DNA of 42,116 nucleotides, taken from assembly GCA_022826125.1 (NCBI GenBank), contig JAJDVM010000072.1, forward strand, positions 1 to 42,116, written 5' to 3'. Positions 1 through 7,696 of this stretch are shown here, piece after piece. Numbering within the stretch: the stretch's first letter is position 1; each line of letters begins with the position of its first letter. This stretch comes from Defluviicoccus sp. Lineage in GTDB: Bacteria; Pseudomonadota; Alphaproteobacteria; MPNO01. The position numbers and the translations under genes were made by a program. The notes under the pieces were generated by a model that was given only the letters and a program-made list of their open reading frames with translations, ran no database searches and was not told the origin of the DNA.

Positions 1-628
1 CGACGGCGCGGCGCTGCTCTTCGGTGAGCGGCCGGCTCTCGATGCGGTTGAAAAGATCGCGCGAGTCCGCGAGCTCGCGGGCGAGGTAGCGCTGATTGGC
101 TGCGTCGAGCGCGCCCTCCGCGTTCCGGGAGAATTCCCGTATCGCTTCGAAGGCCGCGAACTCGGGCGTCTCTCGCAGCGTTTCCGGCCATGGGCCGGAA
201 AGCGCTTCGACGCAGGCCCTGGCGGCGGCGGCGAGCCTCGCGCCGGCGGCGTCGCCGATATGCTCGGGCGGATCTTGGAGCCAGTCGAGGGAACGGCGCA
301 GCGCGTGGATCGTCGGGGCCTCGGCCGCGATCGCCGCGCACCACCATTTTTCGCGCGCCTCCTCGATTTCGCGCGCGAGCGCGGAGGCGCGGCTCCTGGA
401 AAGGCCGGGAAGGGTGTGGGCGGTCTCGCCGGTGTGGGCGGTCTCGCCGGTGTGCAGCACCAGGTTGGCGTAACCGACGTGTGTGTGGGTTTCGACGGCG
501 GCGATCCGGCGATGGGGCAGGCGGAGAACGCGGTCGCGGTAGCGGAGATGCACCGAGGCGGGGGCGATCTCGAGGGATCGTGCTTCGCGGGGGCGGATGA
601 GGCGGAAGAGGAAGGAAGAGGCGGTCAT
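1..628 (-). CDS. UvrD-like / DNA helicase IV-like protein, N-terminal part (runs off left edge)
   Basis: The first 209 codons of a minus-strand gene starting at ATG 628-626. Residues 1-70 resemble the non-catalytic N-terminal domain of helicase IV (HelD). A basic, helical linker follows, and the visible part ends in RIESRPLTEEQRRAV, the Q-motif-like segment that sits just before the Walker A motif in HelD/UvrD helicases. The ATPase core is therefore expected beyond the left edge. HelD-type enzymes are superfamily-1 3'-5' helicases acting in DNA repair or on RNA polymerase; here the gene is cargo of a mobile element. The N-terminal domain carries an in-frame 18-bp tandem repeat giving HTGETAHTGETA. 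The ribosome site is weak (AGGATCC). The family call rests on this segment only. Confidence 0.7.
   Translation of the reverse strand, partial: MTASSFLFRLIRPREARSLEIAPASVHLRYRDRVLRLPHRRIAAVETHTHVGYANLVLHTGETAHTGETAHTLPGLSRSRASALAREIEEAREKWWCAAIAAEAPTIHALRRSLDWLQDPPEHIGDAAGARLAAAARACVEALSGPWPETLRETPEFAAFEAIREFSRNAEGALDAANQRYLARELADSRDLFNRIESRPLTEEQRRAV
414..454. repeat. 18-bp tandem repeat, 2.3 copies, inside the helicase gene
   Basis: The plus-strand unit GTGTGGGCGGTCTCGCCG occurs at 414-431 and 432-449 and starts again at 450. It encodes a repeated hexapeptide HTGETA in the helicase N-terminal domain and keeps the frame open. Confidence 0.9.
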
Positions 629-686
629 GGACGCGGATCCTGGCAGGGCAAAGCCGGACGGTTCTCCGCGATTGCGGGGTCGATTT

Positions 687-1004
687 TCAGATCTGGACTT
701 CCCGCACGTGGCCGGGCCGCGCTTCCTCGATTGCGGCGCGGATCTGTTTCGTTCGATGCCGTATGCGCGGCCAGGCTGTGGTCATCAGCACGACGATCGC
801 GAGCCGGCTGCCGCTCAGGTTTTGCTGGTGGCGCATGTTCTGGTCCGTGGTGACGATGACCTGATAGCCCTCCAGTGCGGCCCGGCGGATGAGTTCTCCG
901 TTTTCCAGCAGCTCCCAACCCCTCTCCGCGGCGCGGTCCACGGTATGTTCGGCAAGGTGCCGTCGAAGGGGCGCGGGAGTTCCATGGTCGAACAGGATTT
1001 TCAC
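687..1004 (-). CDS. DUF5615 family PIN-like protein, predicted toxin
   Basis: A 105-residue protein beginning V-K-I-L-F-D-H-G-T-P, the usual start of DUF5615 PIN-like proteins (Mut7-C/PIN-related predicted RNases). A second acidic site lies in VIVTTDQNM in the middle of the protein, also typical. The GTG start at 1004-1002 is chosen because it overlaps the stop of the preceding DUF433 gene as GTGA, indicating translational coupling. A longer reading frame upstream only copies the DUF433 gene in another frame. DUF433/DUF5615 pairs are a recognised class of predicted type II toxin-antitoxin module with DUF433 as antitoxin. The nuclease activity and toxicity are inferred from family membership. 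Confidence 0.82.
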   Translation of the reverse strand: MKILFDHGTPAPLRRHLAEHTVDRAAERGWELLENGELIRRAALEGYQVIVTTDQNMRHQQNLSGSRLAIVVLMTTAWPRIRHRTKQIRAAIEEARPGHVREVQI

Positions 1005-1228
1005 CCCTGAGAGGCCGTCTTGAGGGAATCGGTCTGATGTTTGAGGACGGCGGCCACCTGCCACTCCTCGACCTCGGGGAACCATTCGAGGAAGTCTTGC
1101 ACGGTGGCTCCGCTCTCGAGGTTCTCGAACAGGGCGTATACCGGCACGCGAGTTCCCCTGAAGGCCCAGTTGCCGCTAATCTTGCGAGGATTTCGCTCCA
1201 CCGCCGGGCATGTGGTCCAGTTCGTCAT
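1001..1228 (-). CDS. DUF433 domain protein, predicted antitoxin (intact copy)
   Basis: A 75-residue protein. DUF433 proteins contain a winged-helix-like fold with a conserved G-T-R-[IV]-P motif; here it reads FRGTRVPV at residues 23-30, followed by the LESGATVQDFLEWFPEV helix pair typical of the family. ATG 1228-1226 has a GGAG ribosome site nine bases upstream. The stop overlaps the GTG of the DUF5615 gene. The role as antitoxin and autorepressor is inferred from the genomic pairing. A diverged second copy lies at 2,672-3,121. Confidence 0.82.
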   Translation of the reverse strand: MTNWTTCPAVERNPRKISGNWAFRGTRVPVYALFENLESGATVQDFLEWFPEVEEWQVAAVLKHQTDSLKTASQG

Positions 1229-1332
1229 CGAGCGTTTCTCCGAGGGCGAAGGATGGATCGATGGTGGCCGATACAGCTGCCAATGTCGAGAAATGCGATG
1301 GTTCCGTTTTGAAGCGGTTTGGCAGGGCGGAA

Positions 1333-1707
1333 CTACCCGTCGACCGTGGAGTTTCCTGACCGGGCCGGATCGGAAGGGGGCTGGTCCGTGCCGGGATCGG
1401 TCGCCGCGCGATCGGGGGCGGGGGAAGGGGTGGGCAGTCGCAGATGCCCCTCGATTCGCGCCACTCGCTGCGCGAGGTTGGAGATGTCCCCGCGCATGCC
1501 GAAGATTTCGGTGCGGACTTGCGATATCTCGCCCCTTACCTGGGACAATTCGCCCCGCACCTGGGAGAATTCGGTACGGATGTCCTGACGGATGTGGTTG
1601 GCGAGGCTCTGCATGCCGAGCCATACGGCGCCGAAGCCGATAACGAAGGCGGACAGGATGGCGCCGAACAGGGTGGCCGATTGCGCGAGGTTTTCCTTGA
1701 GCGTCAT
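1333..1707 (-). CDS. Small membrane-anchored coiled-coil protein, copy 1
   Basis: A 124-residue protein with one transmembrane segment (about residues 12-32, TLFGAILSAFVIGFGAVWLG) and then a regular heptad region (about 36-89) built from repeats such as FSQVRGE, LSQVRGE, ISQVRTE, IFGMRGD. It ends in a Pro/Asp-rich tail. It probably forms a membrane-tethered coiled-coil oligomer; no enzymatic motif is seen. A paralogue at 3,198-3,551 is roughly 86% identical but lacks one heptad. The start at 1707 (MTLKEN) is preferred; an in-frame TTG-ATG at 1758-1753 would add 17 residues. It lies 104 bp upstream of the DUF433/DUF5615 pair and may be co-transcribed with it. I do not recognise a named family. 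Confidence 0.65.
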   Translation of the reverse strand: MTLKENLAQSATLFGAILSAFVIGFGAVWLGMQSLANHIRQDIRTEFSQVRGELSQVRGEISQVRTEIFGMRGDISNLAQRVARIEGHLRLPTPSPAPDRAATDPGTDQPPSDPARSGNSTVDG

Positions 1708-1874
1708 GCCGTGTGTCCCGTCGCGATGGATTGTGTTCGGGATCGGTGAAGGCATCAAGGACGGAAATCCGGAGTGAGGGCCGCTGTCGTCGGTTCATGG
1801 GCGTGTCCGTACGGCCGGATCGGGTCGGGAGAAGGAGAGAGGGCGGCAGGGGCCGCACGGTCTTGTAGGTGTTC

Positions 1875-1978
1875 CCGCAGGCGGCGTCGCCGACATGCTC
1901 GGGTGGATCTTTGAGCCGGTCGAGTGAACGGCGCAGCGTGTCGAGTGTGGCGGAATCGGGTCGGTCATGGTTCGTCAT
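1875..1978 (-). pseudogene. Remnant of the helicase N-terminal coding region
   Basis: The minus strand encodes ATLDTLRRSLDRLKDPPEHV followed by GDAA. The helicase gene at its residues ~105-130 reads TIHALRRSLDWLQDPPEHI then GDAA. At DNA level positions 1,881-1,940 closely match 246-305. Sequence beyond this block does not match the helicase, and the frame runs on without helicase similarity. This is a duplicated fragment, not a gene. It sits just downstream of vapC, as the intact helicase sits downstream of the DUF5615 toxin, so it marks the end of a duplicated module. Confidence 0.75.
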
Positions 1979-2417
1979 ACCCGGGAAGGGGGATCCCGGT
2001 GCTGGCCGGCAAGTCCAGAACGCCGGCCGCGGCGATCATCTGTTTGTCCAGGCTGTAGATGACTTCCGCCCCATGGTTGTGCGCAATGGCGAGGTGCAGG
2101 GCATCGCCTGCTCTGAGACCGGTCTCGAAGCGTTCGAGGAAATGCTTGGCGAGGTCGTAGTCTTCCATGTTCGGCAGGAGAGAGGCGAAAGAGTGACGGA
2201 TCATGGATTCGAACTGCGTGGCCGCGTCGCGCGCTTTGTCGGCATTCAGACCGCCGGTGCGCACCTGTCGGGCGAGGAGTGAGGCGAACTCCACACGGGT
2301 CCAGTGACTGACCGCGAGGCGGTCCCCAGACAGGTCGTGAAAGAATCCGGCGATCGGTTCGCTGGTGGGCTCGGGGAGGACGAGCGGGACGAGGAAACTG
2401 GTGTCGAAATAGCGCAT
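1965..2417 (-). CDS. vapC: VapC-like PIN-domain toxin (predicted RNase)
   Basis: A 150-residue PIN-domain protein. The four acidic residues expected of the Mg-dependent ribonuclease centre are present: D5 (YFDTS), E43 (RVEFAS), D105 (AGDALHLA) and D124 (YSLDKQM). Length and layout fit VapC toxins, which cleave tRNA or rRNA when not neutralised. The ATG at 2417 lies 18 bp after the stop of a Phd-like antitoxin gene. Target specificity cannot be read from sequence. All active-site residues are intact, so the toxin is probably functional. Confidence 0.9.
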   Translation of the reverse strand: MRYFDTSFLVPLVLPEPTSEPIAGFFHDLSGDRLAVSHWTRVEFASLLARQVRTGGLNADKARDAATQFESMIRHSFASLLPNMEDYDLAKHFLERFETGLRAGDALHLAIAHNHGAEVIYSLDKQMIAAAGVLDLPASTGIPLPGYDEP

Positions 2418-2435
2418 TCGGAGTGACCGCCGGCC

Positions 2436-3121
<686 letters not shown>

Positions 3122-3197
3122 GGGCGGCGGCCCATTCGGATGAAATCAGTTGATCGCCGGAGTCGCGACGAAAGTGCGGAGAGGAACGAGGGTGGAA

Positions 3198-3551
3198 TTA
3201 CCCGTCGACCGTGGAATCTCCTGGCCGCGCCGGGTCGGAAGCGGGCTGGCCCGTGTCGGGATCGGTCGCCGCGCGATCCGAGGTGGCGGAGGGGGCGGGC
3301 AGTCCGAGGTGCCCCTCGATCCGCGCCACTCGCTGCGCGAGGTTGGAGATGTCCGTGCGCATGCCGAAGATTTCGGTGCGGACTTGCGATATCTCGCCCC
3401 GTACCTGGGAGAATTCGATACGGATTTCCTGACGGATGTCGTTGGCGATGCTCTGCATGCCGAGCCATACGCCGCCGAAGCCGATAACGAAGGCCGACAG
3501 GATGGCGCCGAACAGGGTGGCGGACTGGGCGAGGTTTTCCTTGAGGGTCAT
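3198..3551 (-). CDS. Small membrane-anchored coiled-coil protein, copy 2
   Basis: A 117-residue paralogue of the protein at 1,333-1,707. It has the same N-terminus (MTLKENLAQSATLFGAILSA), one transmembrane helix at about 12-32, a heptad coiled coil with one seven-residue unit fewer, and the same Asp/Pro-rich tail ending DSTVDG. It lies 76 bp upstream of the diverged DUF433 copy, repeating the order seen in copy 1. Upstream DNA is also shared between the copies (about 50 bp). The start at MTLKEN is preferred for the same reason as in copy 1. Function is unknown. Confidence 0.65.
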   Translation of the reverse strand: MTLKENLAQSATLFGAILSAFVIGFGGVWLGMQSIANDIRQEIRIEFSQVRGEISQVRTEIFGMRTDISNLAQRVARIEGHLGLPAPSATSDRAATDPDTGQPASDPARPGDSTVDG

Positions 3552-3602
3552 GGTCCGTGTCCCGTTGCGATGGATTGTGCTCCGGATCGGTGAAGGCATC
3601 AA

Positions 3603-3632
3603 GGACGGAAATCCAGAGGACGGAAATCCAGA
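3603..3632. repeat. 15-bp tandem repeat upstream of coiled-coil copy 2
   Basis: The unit GGACGGAAATCCAGA is present twice in tandem. The homologous DNA upstream of copy 1 (about 1,757-1,775) has a single unit (GGACGGAAATCCGGA). Confidence 0.9.
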
Positions 3633-3653
3633 GTGAGGGCTGCTGTCGCAGGG

Positions 3654-3872
3654 TCATGGGTGTGCCCGTCCGCCGCGGGAATTCGGGGATTTCGAGCGGG
3701 CGCTCGTCGAGGGCGGCGCGAGCCAATCGCCGGCGGACTGGCACCAGACGGCGCAATCCTCGACCGGCTCATCGGTACGCGCGCAGATTGTGCGCGCACC
3801 GCATGACGGGCAGCGCGGCGGCAAGGGCCAGTCCGTGCGCTTTGTGTCGGGTCCGATCATCGCCGCAGACAT
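3654..3872 (-). CDS. Small cysteine-rich (zinc-ribbon-like) protein
   Basis: A 72-residue frame with RCPSCGARTIC followed by DCAVWC, giving paired cysteines that could bind one zinc ion. The ATG at 3872 overlaps the end of the upstream exported-protein gene by 16 bp, as in an operon; an ATG four codons later is an alternative. The C-terminal third is low-complexity Ser/Pro/Arg. No family recognised. This is the best-supported coding frame in the 305 bp between its neighbours, but coding is not certain. Confidence 0.45.
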   Translation of the reverse strand: MSAAMIGPDTKRTDWPLPPRCPSCGARTICARTDEPVEDCAVWCQSAGDWLAPPSTSARSKSPNSRGGRAHP

Positions 3873-4393
3873 GTAACGAACGTCTCGCGCACCTGGCGGT
3901 TCCGGGCTTCGCTCGCGCGGTTGCGGAACGAGCGGTAGCCGTTGGAGATCAGCGAGCCCGGCCGGAGCGCGGCGTTTGCGAAGGCCTCGGCGCGGCTCGG
4001 GTCGCGGATGAGAGGGCTGTGGAAGCCGGATTCCGGGCCTCCCCTGACGGCCGGGCCGTACGCGCGCCCGGTGCCGTCGGGGAGGCGCACGGCGAGCTGG
4101 ACCGGCCGGCGGTCGGCGGGGAAGCTTCCGAAGAAGGCGTTGGCCTGGACGTTTCGCGGGCCGCGCGTGGCGCAGGTGAAGGCCATGCCGACAAAGGCGT
4201 TGCTGCGGCCGAGCTCGCCCCGCATGGCGTAGACGATGGCGTTTGGCCGCTTGAATTCCTCGATCTCGGTAATCTCCGGGGTGGCGTAGATTGTCGGCGT
4301 CTGTGCCGCCGCCCCGGGTGGGAAGGCGAGGATGGGCAGCACCATGGCGATCGCTGCGGCGGGCCTGAAATAGAGGGGGCGTCGGGTGCGCAT
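3857..4393 (-). CDS. Exported protein of unknown function, paralogue A
   Basis: A 178-residue protein with an N-terminal signal peptide (basic MRTRR, hydrophobic run to about residue 30 ending AAAQ), so it is probably periplasmic. The mature part shares a clear core with the next gene upstream: FGSFPADRRPVQLAVRLPDG, then FANAALRPGSLISNGY, RNRASEARNR and a C-terminal Cys (VTCLRR). A second conserved Cys lies in FTCATR, so a disulfide is plausible. ATG 4393-4391 has a strong AGGAG site six bases upstream, which excludes the longer frame. The two paralogues are tandem, 28 bp apart. No known domain recognised. Confidence 0.75.
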   Translation of the reverse strand: MRTRRPLYFRPAAAIAMVLPILAFPPGAAAQTPTIYATPEITEIEEFKRPNAIVYAMRGELGRSNAFVGMAFTCATRGPRNVQANAFFGSFPADRRPVQLAVRLPDGTGRAYGPAVRGGPESGFHSPLIRDPSRAEAFANAALRPGSLISNGYRSFRNRASEARNRQVRETFVTCLRR

Positions 4394-4421
4394 GGCTTCT
4401 CCTGTCGGTCGGGTTCGGGGT

Positions 4422-4925
4422 CTACCGCGAGAGGCAGGCGACGATGGCTTCCCGCGCCGCCCGGTTGTCGGCTTCGCTCGCGACGTTGCGGTAGACCTCG
4501 TAGCCGTTGGAGATCGACGAGCCGGTCCTGAGCGCGGCATTGGCGAAGCGTTCGGCGTCGCCGCGATGGACGATGCGCGATGTGTGCGGACCGCCCCACG
4601 AGCGGGCGGCGAAGACCGGTCCGAAGCGTTCCACGGTGCCGTCGGCGCGGCGGACTGCGAGCTGGATCGGGCGCCGATCGCGGGGCAGGGAGCCGAAATG
4701 GATCTCGGTCTCGATGTCGCCCTCGGCGCGGCAGGCGTAGAAGGCGACCGGCAGCGTGGCGATGCCCAGGCTGGCCCGCATCGTCCAGACCACGGTGTCG
4801 GGTGCGGGGACGTTGGCGACGTCGACGATTTCGGCGGCCGGGGCGTTCTGGCTCGCGGCCGGCGAAGCGGCGGCCAGGATGGCGGCCGCGGCGAGTACGG
4901 TTACGGCGAAACGGAAGCGTGGCAT
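4422..4925 (-). CDS. Exported protein of unknown function, paralogue B
   Basis: A 167-residue protein with a signal peptide (MPRFRF, then an Ala-rich hydrophobic core; cleavage probably near residue 25, AAS/QN). It shares with paralogue A the blocks FGSLPRDRRPIQLAVRRADG, FANAALRTGSSISNGY and ASEADNR, and two conserved cysteines (YACRAE and VACLSR). A GGGAG ribosome site precedes ATG 4925 by seven to eight bases. It is first of the tandem pair in transcription order. About 150 bp upstream (4,926-5,073) contain no gene I can support. Function unknown; an envelope role is inferred only from export. Confidence 0.75.
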   Translation of the reverse strand: MPRFRFAVTVLAAAAILAAASPAASQNAPAAEIVDVANVPAPDTVVWTMRASLGIATLPVAFYACRAEGDIETEIHFGSLPRDRRPIQLAVRRADGTVERFGPVFAARSWGGPHTSRIVHRGDAERFANAALRTGSSISNGYEVYRNVASEADNRAAREAIVACLSR

Positions 4926-5073
4926 GACGTTACTCCCTTTCGAGGTGGGTTTGAAGGCCGCGGCGTCGGCGCCGTGGCCGGGTGAGATCGTGATTGAAGT
5001 CGATGAGCTGGATGGCTCGGAGTAGGCGGACGGACCGCGGGAGGACGACTGGGGATGGGACCTGAGCGCAGGA

Positions 5074-5604
5074 TCATGGCGGATCCTTTCGGGTCAGGGT
5101 CGTCCAGAGGCGTCTGTGTGGTTCGCGGTCTTTTCGTATCAGCTGGAGCCAGGCCCGCCAGAAGCCCAGGCGTTGTTGCGCCGCGACAAGAGCGATCCAG
5201 GCGCCGTCGGACGCGCTGCCGAGAATGAGAGCGGCGAAGGCCAGTCTGCCTGCGAGTCCGTCGGTTGCGGGGTCGGCGGCCGGCCAAAGGAGGATGGCCG
5301 CCGTGATCAGCGCGAAGCGCCCGCCGGCCGAGATGTCCAGCGGCAGTTGGGCCATTCGTTTGCGGTGGTGGTGGCGTTGCACCTGAAAGGATATGACAAC
5401 GCCCGCGAAATAGAGTGGGAGGCTCCCCAACACCAGCCATGTCGTCATGCGCCCGGGTTCGAGTAAATCGGCTGCCAGGACGAGAATGGCCGCGATGGCG
5501 GAGACCTTCAGGGAATCGGCACCCTGTCCGAAGTGCCACCAGAGATTCTCGGGTGCCGGGCCAGTGTCTTTGGCATCGGGATCTGGGCCAGGGCGCACGG
5601 TCAT
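5074..5604 (-). CDS. Four-helix membrane protein, paralogue B
   Basis: A 176-residue integral membrane protein with about four hydrophobic segments (VSAIAAILVLAADLL, LVLGSLPLYFAGVVISF, FALITAAILLW, LAFAALILGSASDGAWIALV). It is paralogous to the gene immediately upstream: both have NLWW-x2-GQ, a His/Arg-rich loop after helix 2 (QRHHHRKR here), PATDGLA, LGS-x-SDG-x-WIA, and RxGFWRAW near the C-terminus. ATG 5604 overlaps the upstream stop as ATGA and also has a GGAAGAGA site. The proteins probably act together in the inner membrane. No family recognised. Confidence 0.72.
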   Translation of the reverse strand: MTVRPGPDPDAKDTGPAPENLWWHFGQGADSLKVSAIAAILVLAADLLEPGRMTTWLVLGSLPLYFAGVVISFQVQRHHHRKRMAQLPLDISAGGRFALITAAILLWPAADPATDGLAGRLAFAALILGSASDGAWIALVAAQQRLGFWRAWLQLIRKDREPHRRLWTTLTRKDPP

Positions 5605-6287
5605 CGCCGATCTCTTCCGATCAGGACCGCCCAGAGGCGCCTCTGAGCTTCGCGTTCCTTGACGGCAATGTGGTACCAGGCCCGCCAGAAACCGATGCGC
5701 TGGCGGGTTGCGACAATGGCGATCCAGGTGCCGTCGGACAGGGAACCGAGAAGGAGCGCGGCGAGGGCAAACAGGTCCGCGAGGCCGTCGGTTGCCGGGC
5801 GGGGGCTCGTGCAGAACAGAAGTGCGACGAAGATGAGCGCGAAACGCGCACCGCCGAAAGGATCGACCGGCGGCATCGCCCTGCATTTGCGATGCTCTCG
5901 CCGATCGATTCTGAAGAACATCCAGACGCCGGCGATATAGAGCCCGACGCTGCTGAAGACATGCCATTGCTTCATGTGTCCAGGGTCGAGCCAATTGGCT
6001 AAAACAACGATGCCCGCGGCTAGAGCTGAAATCCCCAGGGATCGCCCGGCTTGTCCGATCTGCCACCAGAGATTGTTGAGTACTTCGTCCGGCTGACCGC
6101 CATTGGCGAGATTGCTGCCAACTTGGTGTGGGCGGAGGCCGTCGGCTTTCTTATCTCTTGTTTCGTTGTCATGGGATGGAAGCGGCTCGGGGTTTTCTGG
6201 AGGATCATTGGAATCATCAGCATGGTCTTCCTGGTTCCCGATCTTGCTCGACTTGTCTGAGCGTCCGCGGATCCATGGCTTCCTCAT
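5601..6287 (-). CDS. Four-helix membrane protein, paralogue A
   Basis: A 228-residue protein. The first ~70 residues are charged and polar (DKSSKIGNQEDHADDSNDPP and on); the rest carries four hydrophobic segments homologous to the downstream gene (ISALAAGIVVLANWL, VFSSVGLYIAGVWMFF, FALIFVALLFC, ALAALLLGSLSDGTWIAIVA). The same NLWWQIGQ and RIGFWRAW motifs occur. The ATG at 6287 overlaps the stop of the primase gene as ATGA, which sets the start; the much longer open frame upstream is a shadow of the primase. The N-terminal extension is absent from paralogue B. Function unknown. Confidence 0.72.
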   Translation of the reverse strand: MRKPWIRGRSDKSSKIGNQEDHADDSNDPPENPEPLPSHDNETRDKKADGLRPHQVGSNLANGGQPDEVLNNLWWQIGQAGRSLGISALAAGIVVLANWLDPGHMKQWHVFSSVGLYIAGVWMFFRIDRREHRKCRAMPPVDPFGGARFALIFVALLFCTSPRPATDGLADLFALAALLLGSLSDGTWIAIVATRQRIGFWRAWYHIAVKEREAQRRLWAVLIGRDRR

Positions 6288-7273
6288 GATCCGGCCTCCA
6301 GATGGGGCCGGAAGGCATCGGCGACGGCGTGCGCGCCGAACCTGGCGAGATCGTCGTTGAAGTCGCCGAGCCGGGGCGCGACGATGACGGCGTCGATGGC
6401 GGCCCGCCGGGCGCGGTCGCTGAGGCGGGCGGCGCCCCTCGCGCCGTCCTCGTCGGCGTCGCGGGCGATCAGAAGGAGTCCGATGCCGTCGGGCGGGTTG
6501 AACCCGGCGAGCTTGTTGGCCGACAGCGCGGCCACGCCGGCAACGCCCGGGATCGCGGCGAGCACGGAGAGCACGGTCTCGATCCCCTCGCCCGCGATCA
6601 GCGGTCGCCCCTTCTCGGCGGGGCCGAAGCGGACGGCGTTGCCGAGCACCGGGCCGAGGGACTTGCGGGGCTCGGAGAGCGGCGCCTTGGCGGCGTCGAC
6701 GGGATCGAGCCAGGTGCGGTGGATGGCGGTGATCGTGTTCCTGTTGTCGGTGATGGCCGCGACCATGGCCGGCAGGCGGTGGAGCGTGTCGCCGTCGCGG
6801 TGGTTGAGCGCGGAATGGAAGCGGAGCGCCGGCCAGGACCGGGGCGGGATGGCCCGGGCGCGGAGATAGGCTTCGGCGTGGGTGCCCTCGATCCCCTGGC
6901 AGAACCGCCAGATGCGCCGCGCGGCGTCCCGGTACCGGGAGGGAGAAGGTTCGGTGTGCGAGACCGCCGGGGCGGCGGGACGGACCGGGACGGAGAGGAA
7001 GCGGTGCCCCTCGACGATGGCGTCGCGCAGCTCGCAGGCGTCGATGCTCATCCGTATCAGGTCGAGCAGGTCGCCGTGCTCCCCGGTGGCCTCGTCGGTC
7101 CATTTGCCGGGCACGCCCGGCGGGGCGAGGCGGACATGCATGGACTTGCCGGGCTTGCCGCGCACGTCGCCGCAGATCCAGTAGCGGCCCTGCCTGCGGC
7201 CGCGGGGCAGATAGTGGCGGCAGACCGCCTCGGCGTGGCCGGAGAGCGCGCGGGAAAGTTCGGTTGCGTTCAT
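6284..7273 (-). CDS. Toprim-domain primase-like protein (DUF7146 type)
   Basis: A 329-residue protein. The N-terminal half (YWICGDVRGKPGKSMHV then HGDLLDLIR) resembles the DUF7146 region found before Toprim domains in plasmid and ICE primase-like proteins. The C-terminal half is a Toprim fold: the catalytic Glu lies in IAGEGIETVLSV and the metal-binding acidic pair in LIARDADEDG. A final AVIVAPRLGDFND completes it. Such proteins are thought to act in element replication or in protecting transferred strands. No helicase domain is fused. The ATG at 7273 has only a weak ribosome site. It heads a tightly coupled set with the two membrane proteins downstream (ATGA overlaps). Confidence 0.8.
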   Translation of the reverse strand: MNATELSRALSGHAEAVCRHYLPRGRRQGRYWICGDVRGKPGKSMHVRLAPPGVPGKWTDEATGEHGDLLDLIRMSIDACELRDAIVEGHRFLSVPVRPAAPAVSHTEPSPSRYRDAARRIWRFCQGIEGTHAEAYLRARAIPPRSWPALRFHSALNHRDGDTLHRLPAMVAAITDNRNTITAIHRTWLDPVDAAKAPLSEPRKSLGPVLGNAVRFGPAEKGRPLIAGEGIETVLSVLAAIPGVAGVAALSANKLAGFNPPDGIGLLLIARDADEDGARGAARLSDRARRAAIDAVIVAPRLGDFNDDLARFGAHAVADAFRPHLEAGS

Positions 7274-7328
7274 GGCGAAGCCGTGAGAACGGGAGAGCCT
7301 GCGGAAGCCGGGAGCGGGCAGCGGGATG

Positions 7329-7493
7329 TCATGCCGGCTCTCGCGGCGGACAGACGGCGCAGCGACCGCCGACCGGGCGGGGCCACTGGCATTCCTCGCA
7401 GACCGTGAGGATGCCCAGCTGGAGCTGCTCGATTTCGTGGGGCAGGAACTCGATCGCGTTGGGCGACGATTTCCAGGCTTGGAAGTCGGTCAT
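7329..7493 (-). CDS. Small zinc-ribbon protein
   Basis: A 54-residue protein ending in VCEEC-x10-CAVC, a four-cysteine zinc-ribbon. The first 30 residues are acidic and helical (FLPHEIEQLQLGILT). A GGAG site lies nine bases before ATG 7493. The frame is open further upstream to an ATG at 7694 directly beside an inverted repeat, so a 67-residue N-terminal extension (Pro/Arg-rich) is possible but looks non-coding. Located 55 bp before the primase gene. Likely a small DNA- or protein-binding factor; no specific function can be assigned. Confidence 0.6.
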   Translation of the reverse strand: MTDFQAWKSSPNAIEFLPHEIEQLQLGILTVCEECQWPRPVGGRCAVCPPREPA

Positions 7494-7696
7494 GTCGGGC
7501 GTCTCCGTCGAGGCCGCGGGGAGCGCGGGGGCTCCTGTCGGGCCAGGTTCGCCCGCACGGGTCGTCCCCGCCCCGTGGCGGCGCGGCGCGGGATTGGGAA
7601 GGGATGTCGGGCGGCGGAGCGAAGGGAGGCCGGTCGCCGGTAAGGGCCAGGCGCGCGGCGGTCGTGGAGAGCGCAACGCCTTGAAATCGCCCATGA

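Noticed and set aside
414-454. Short tandem repeats as a CRISPR array
   Set aside because: Units are adjacent without spacers and lie inside a coding frame; no cas gene is present.
6051-6260. A 69-codon plus-strand frame with hydrophobic stretches inside the membrane protein paralogue A gene
   Set aside because: It is antisense to the polar N-terminal extension of a gene fixed by ATGA overlaps at both ends; hydrophobic codons arise as complements of its charged codons. No ribosome site.
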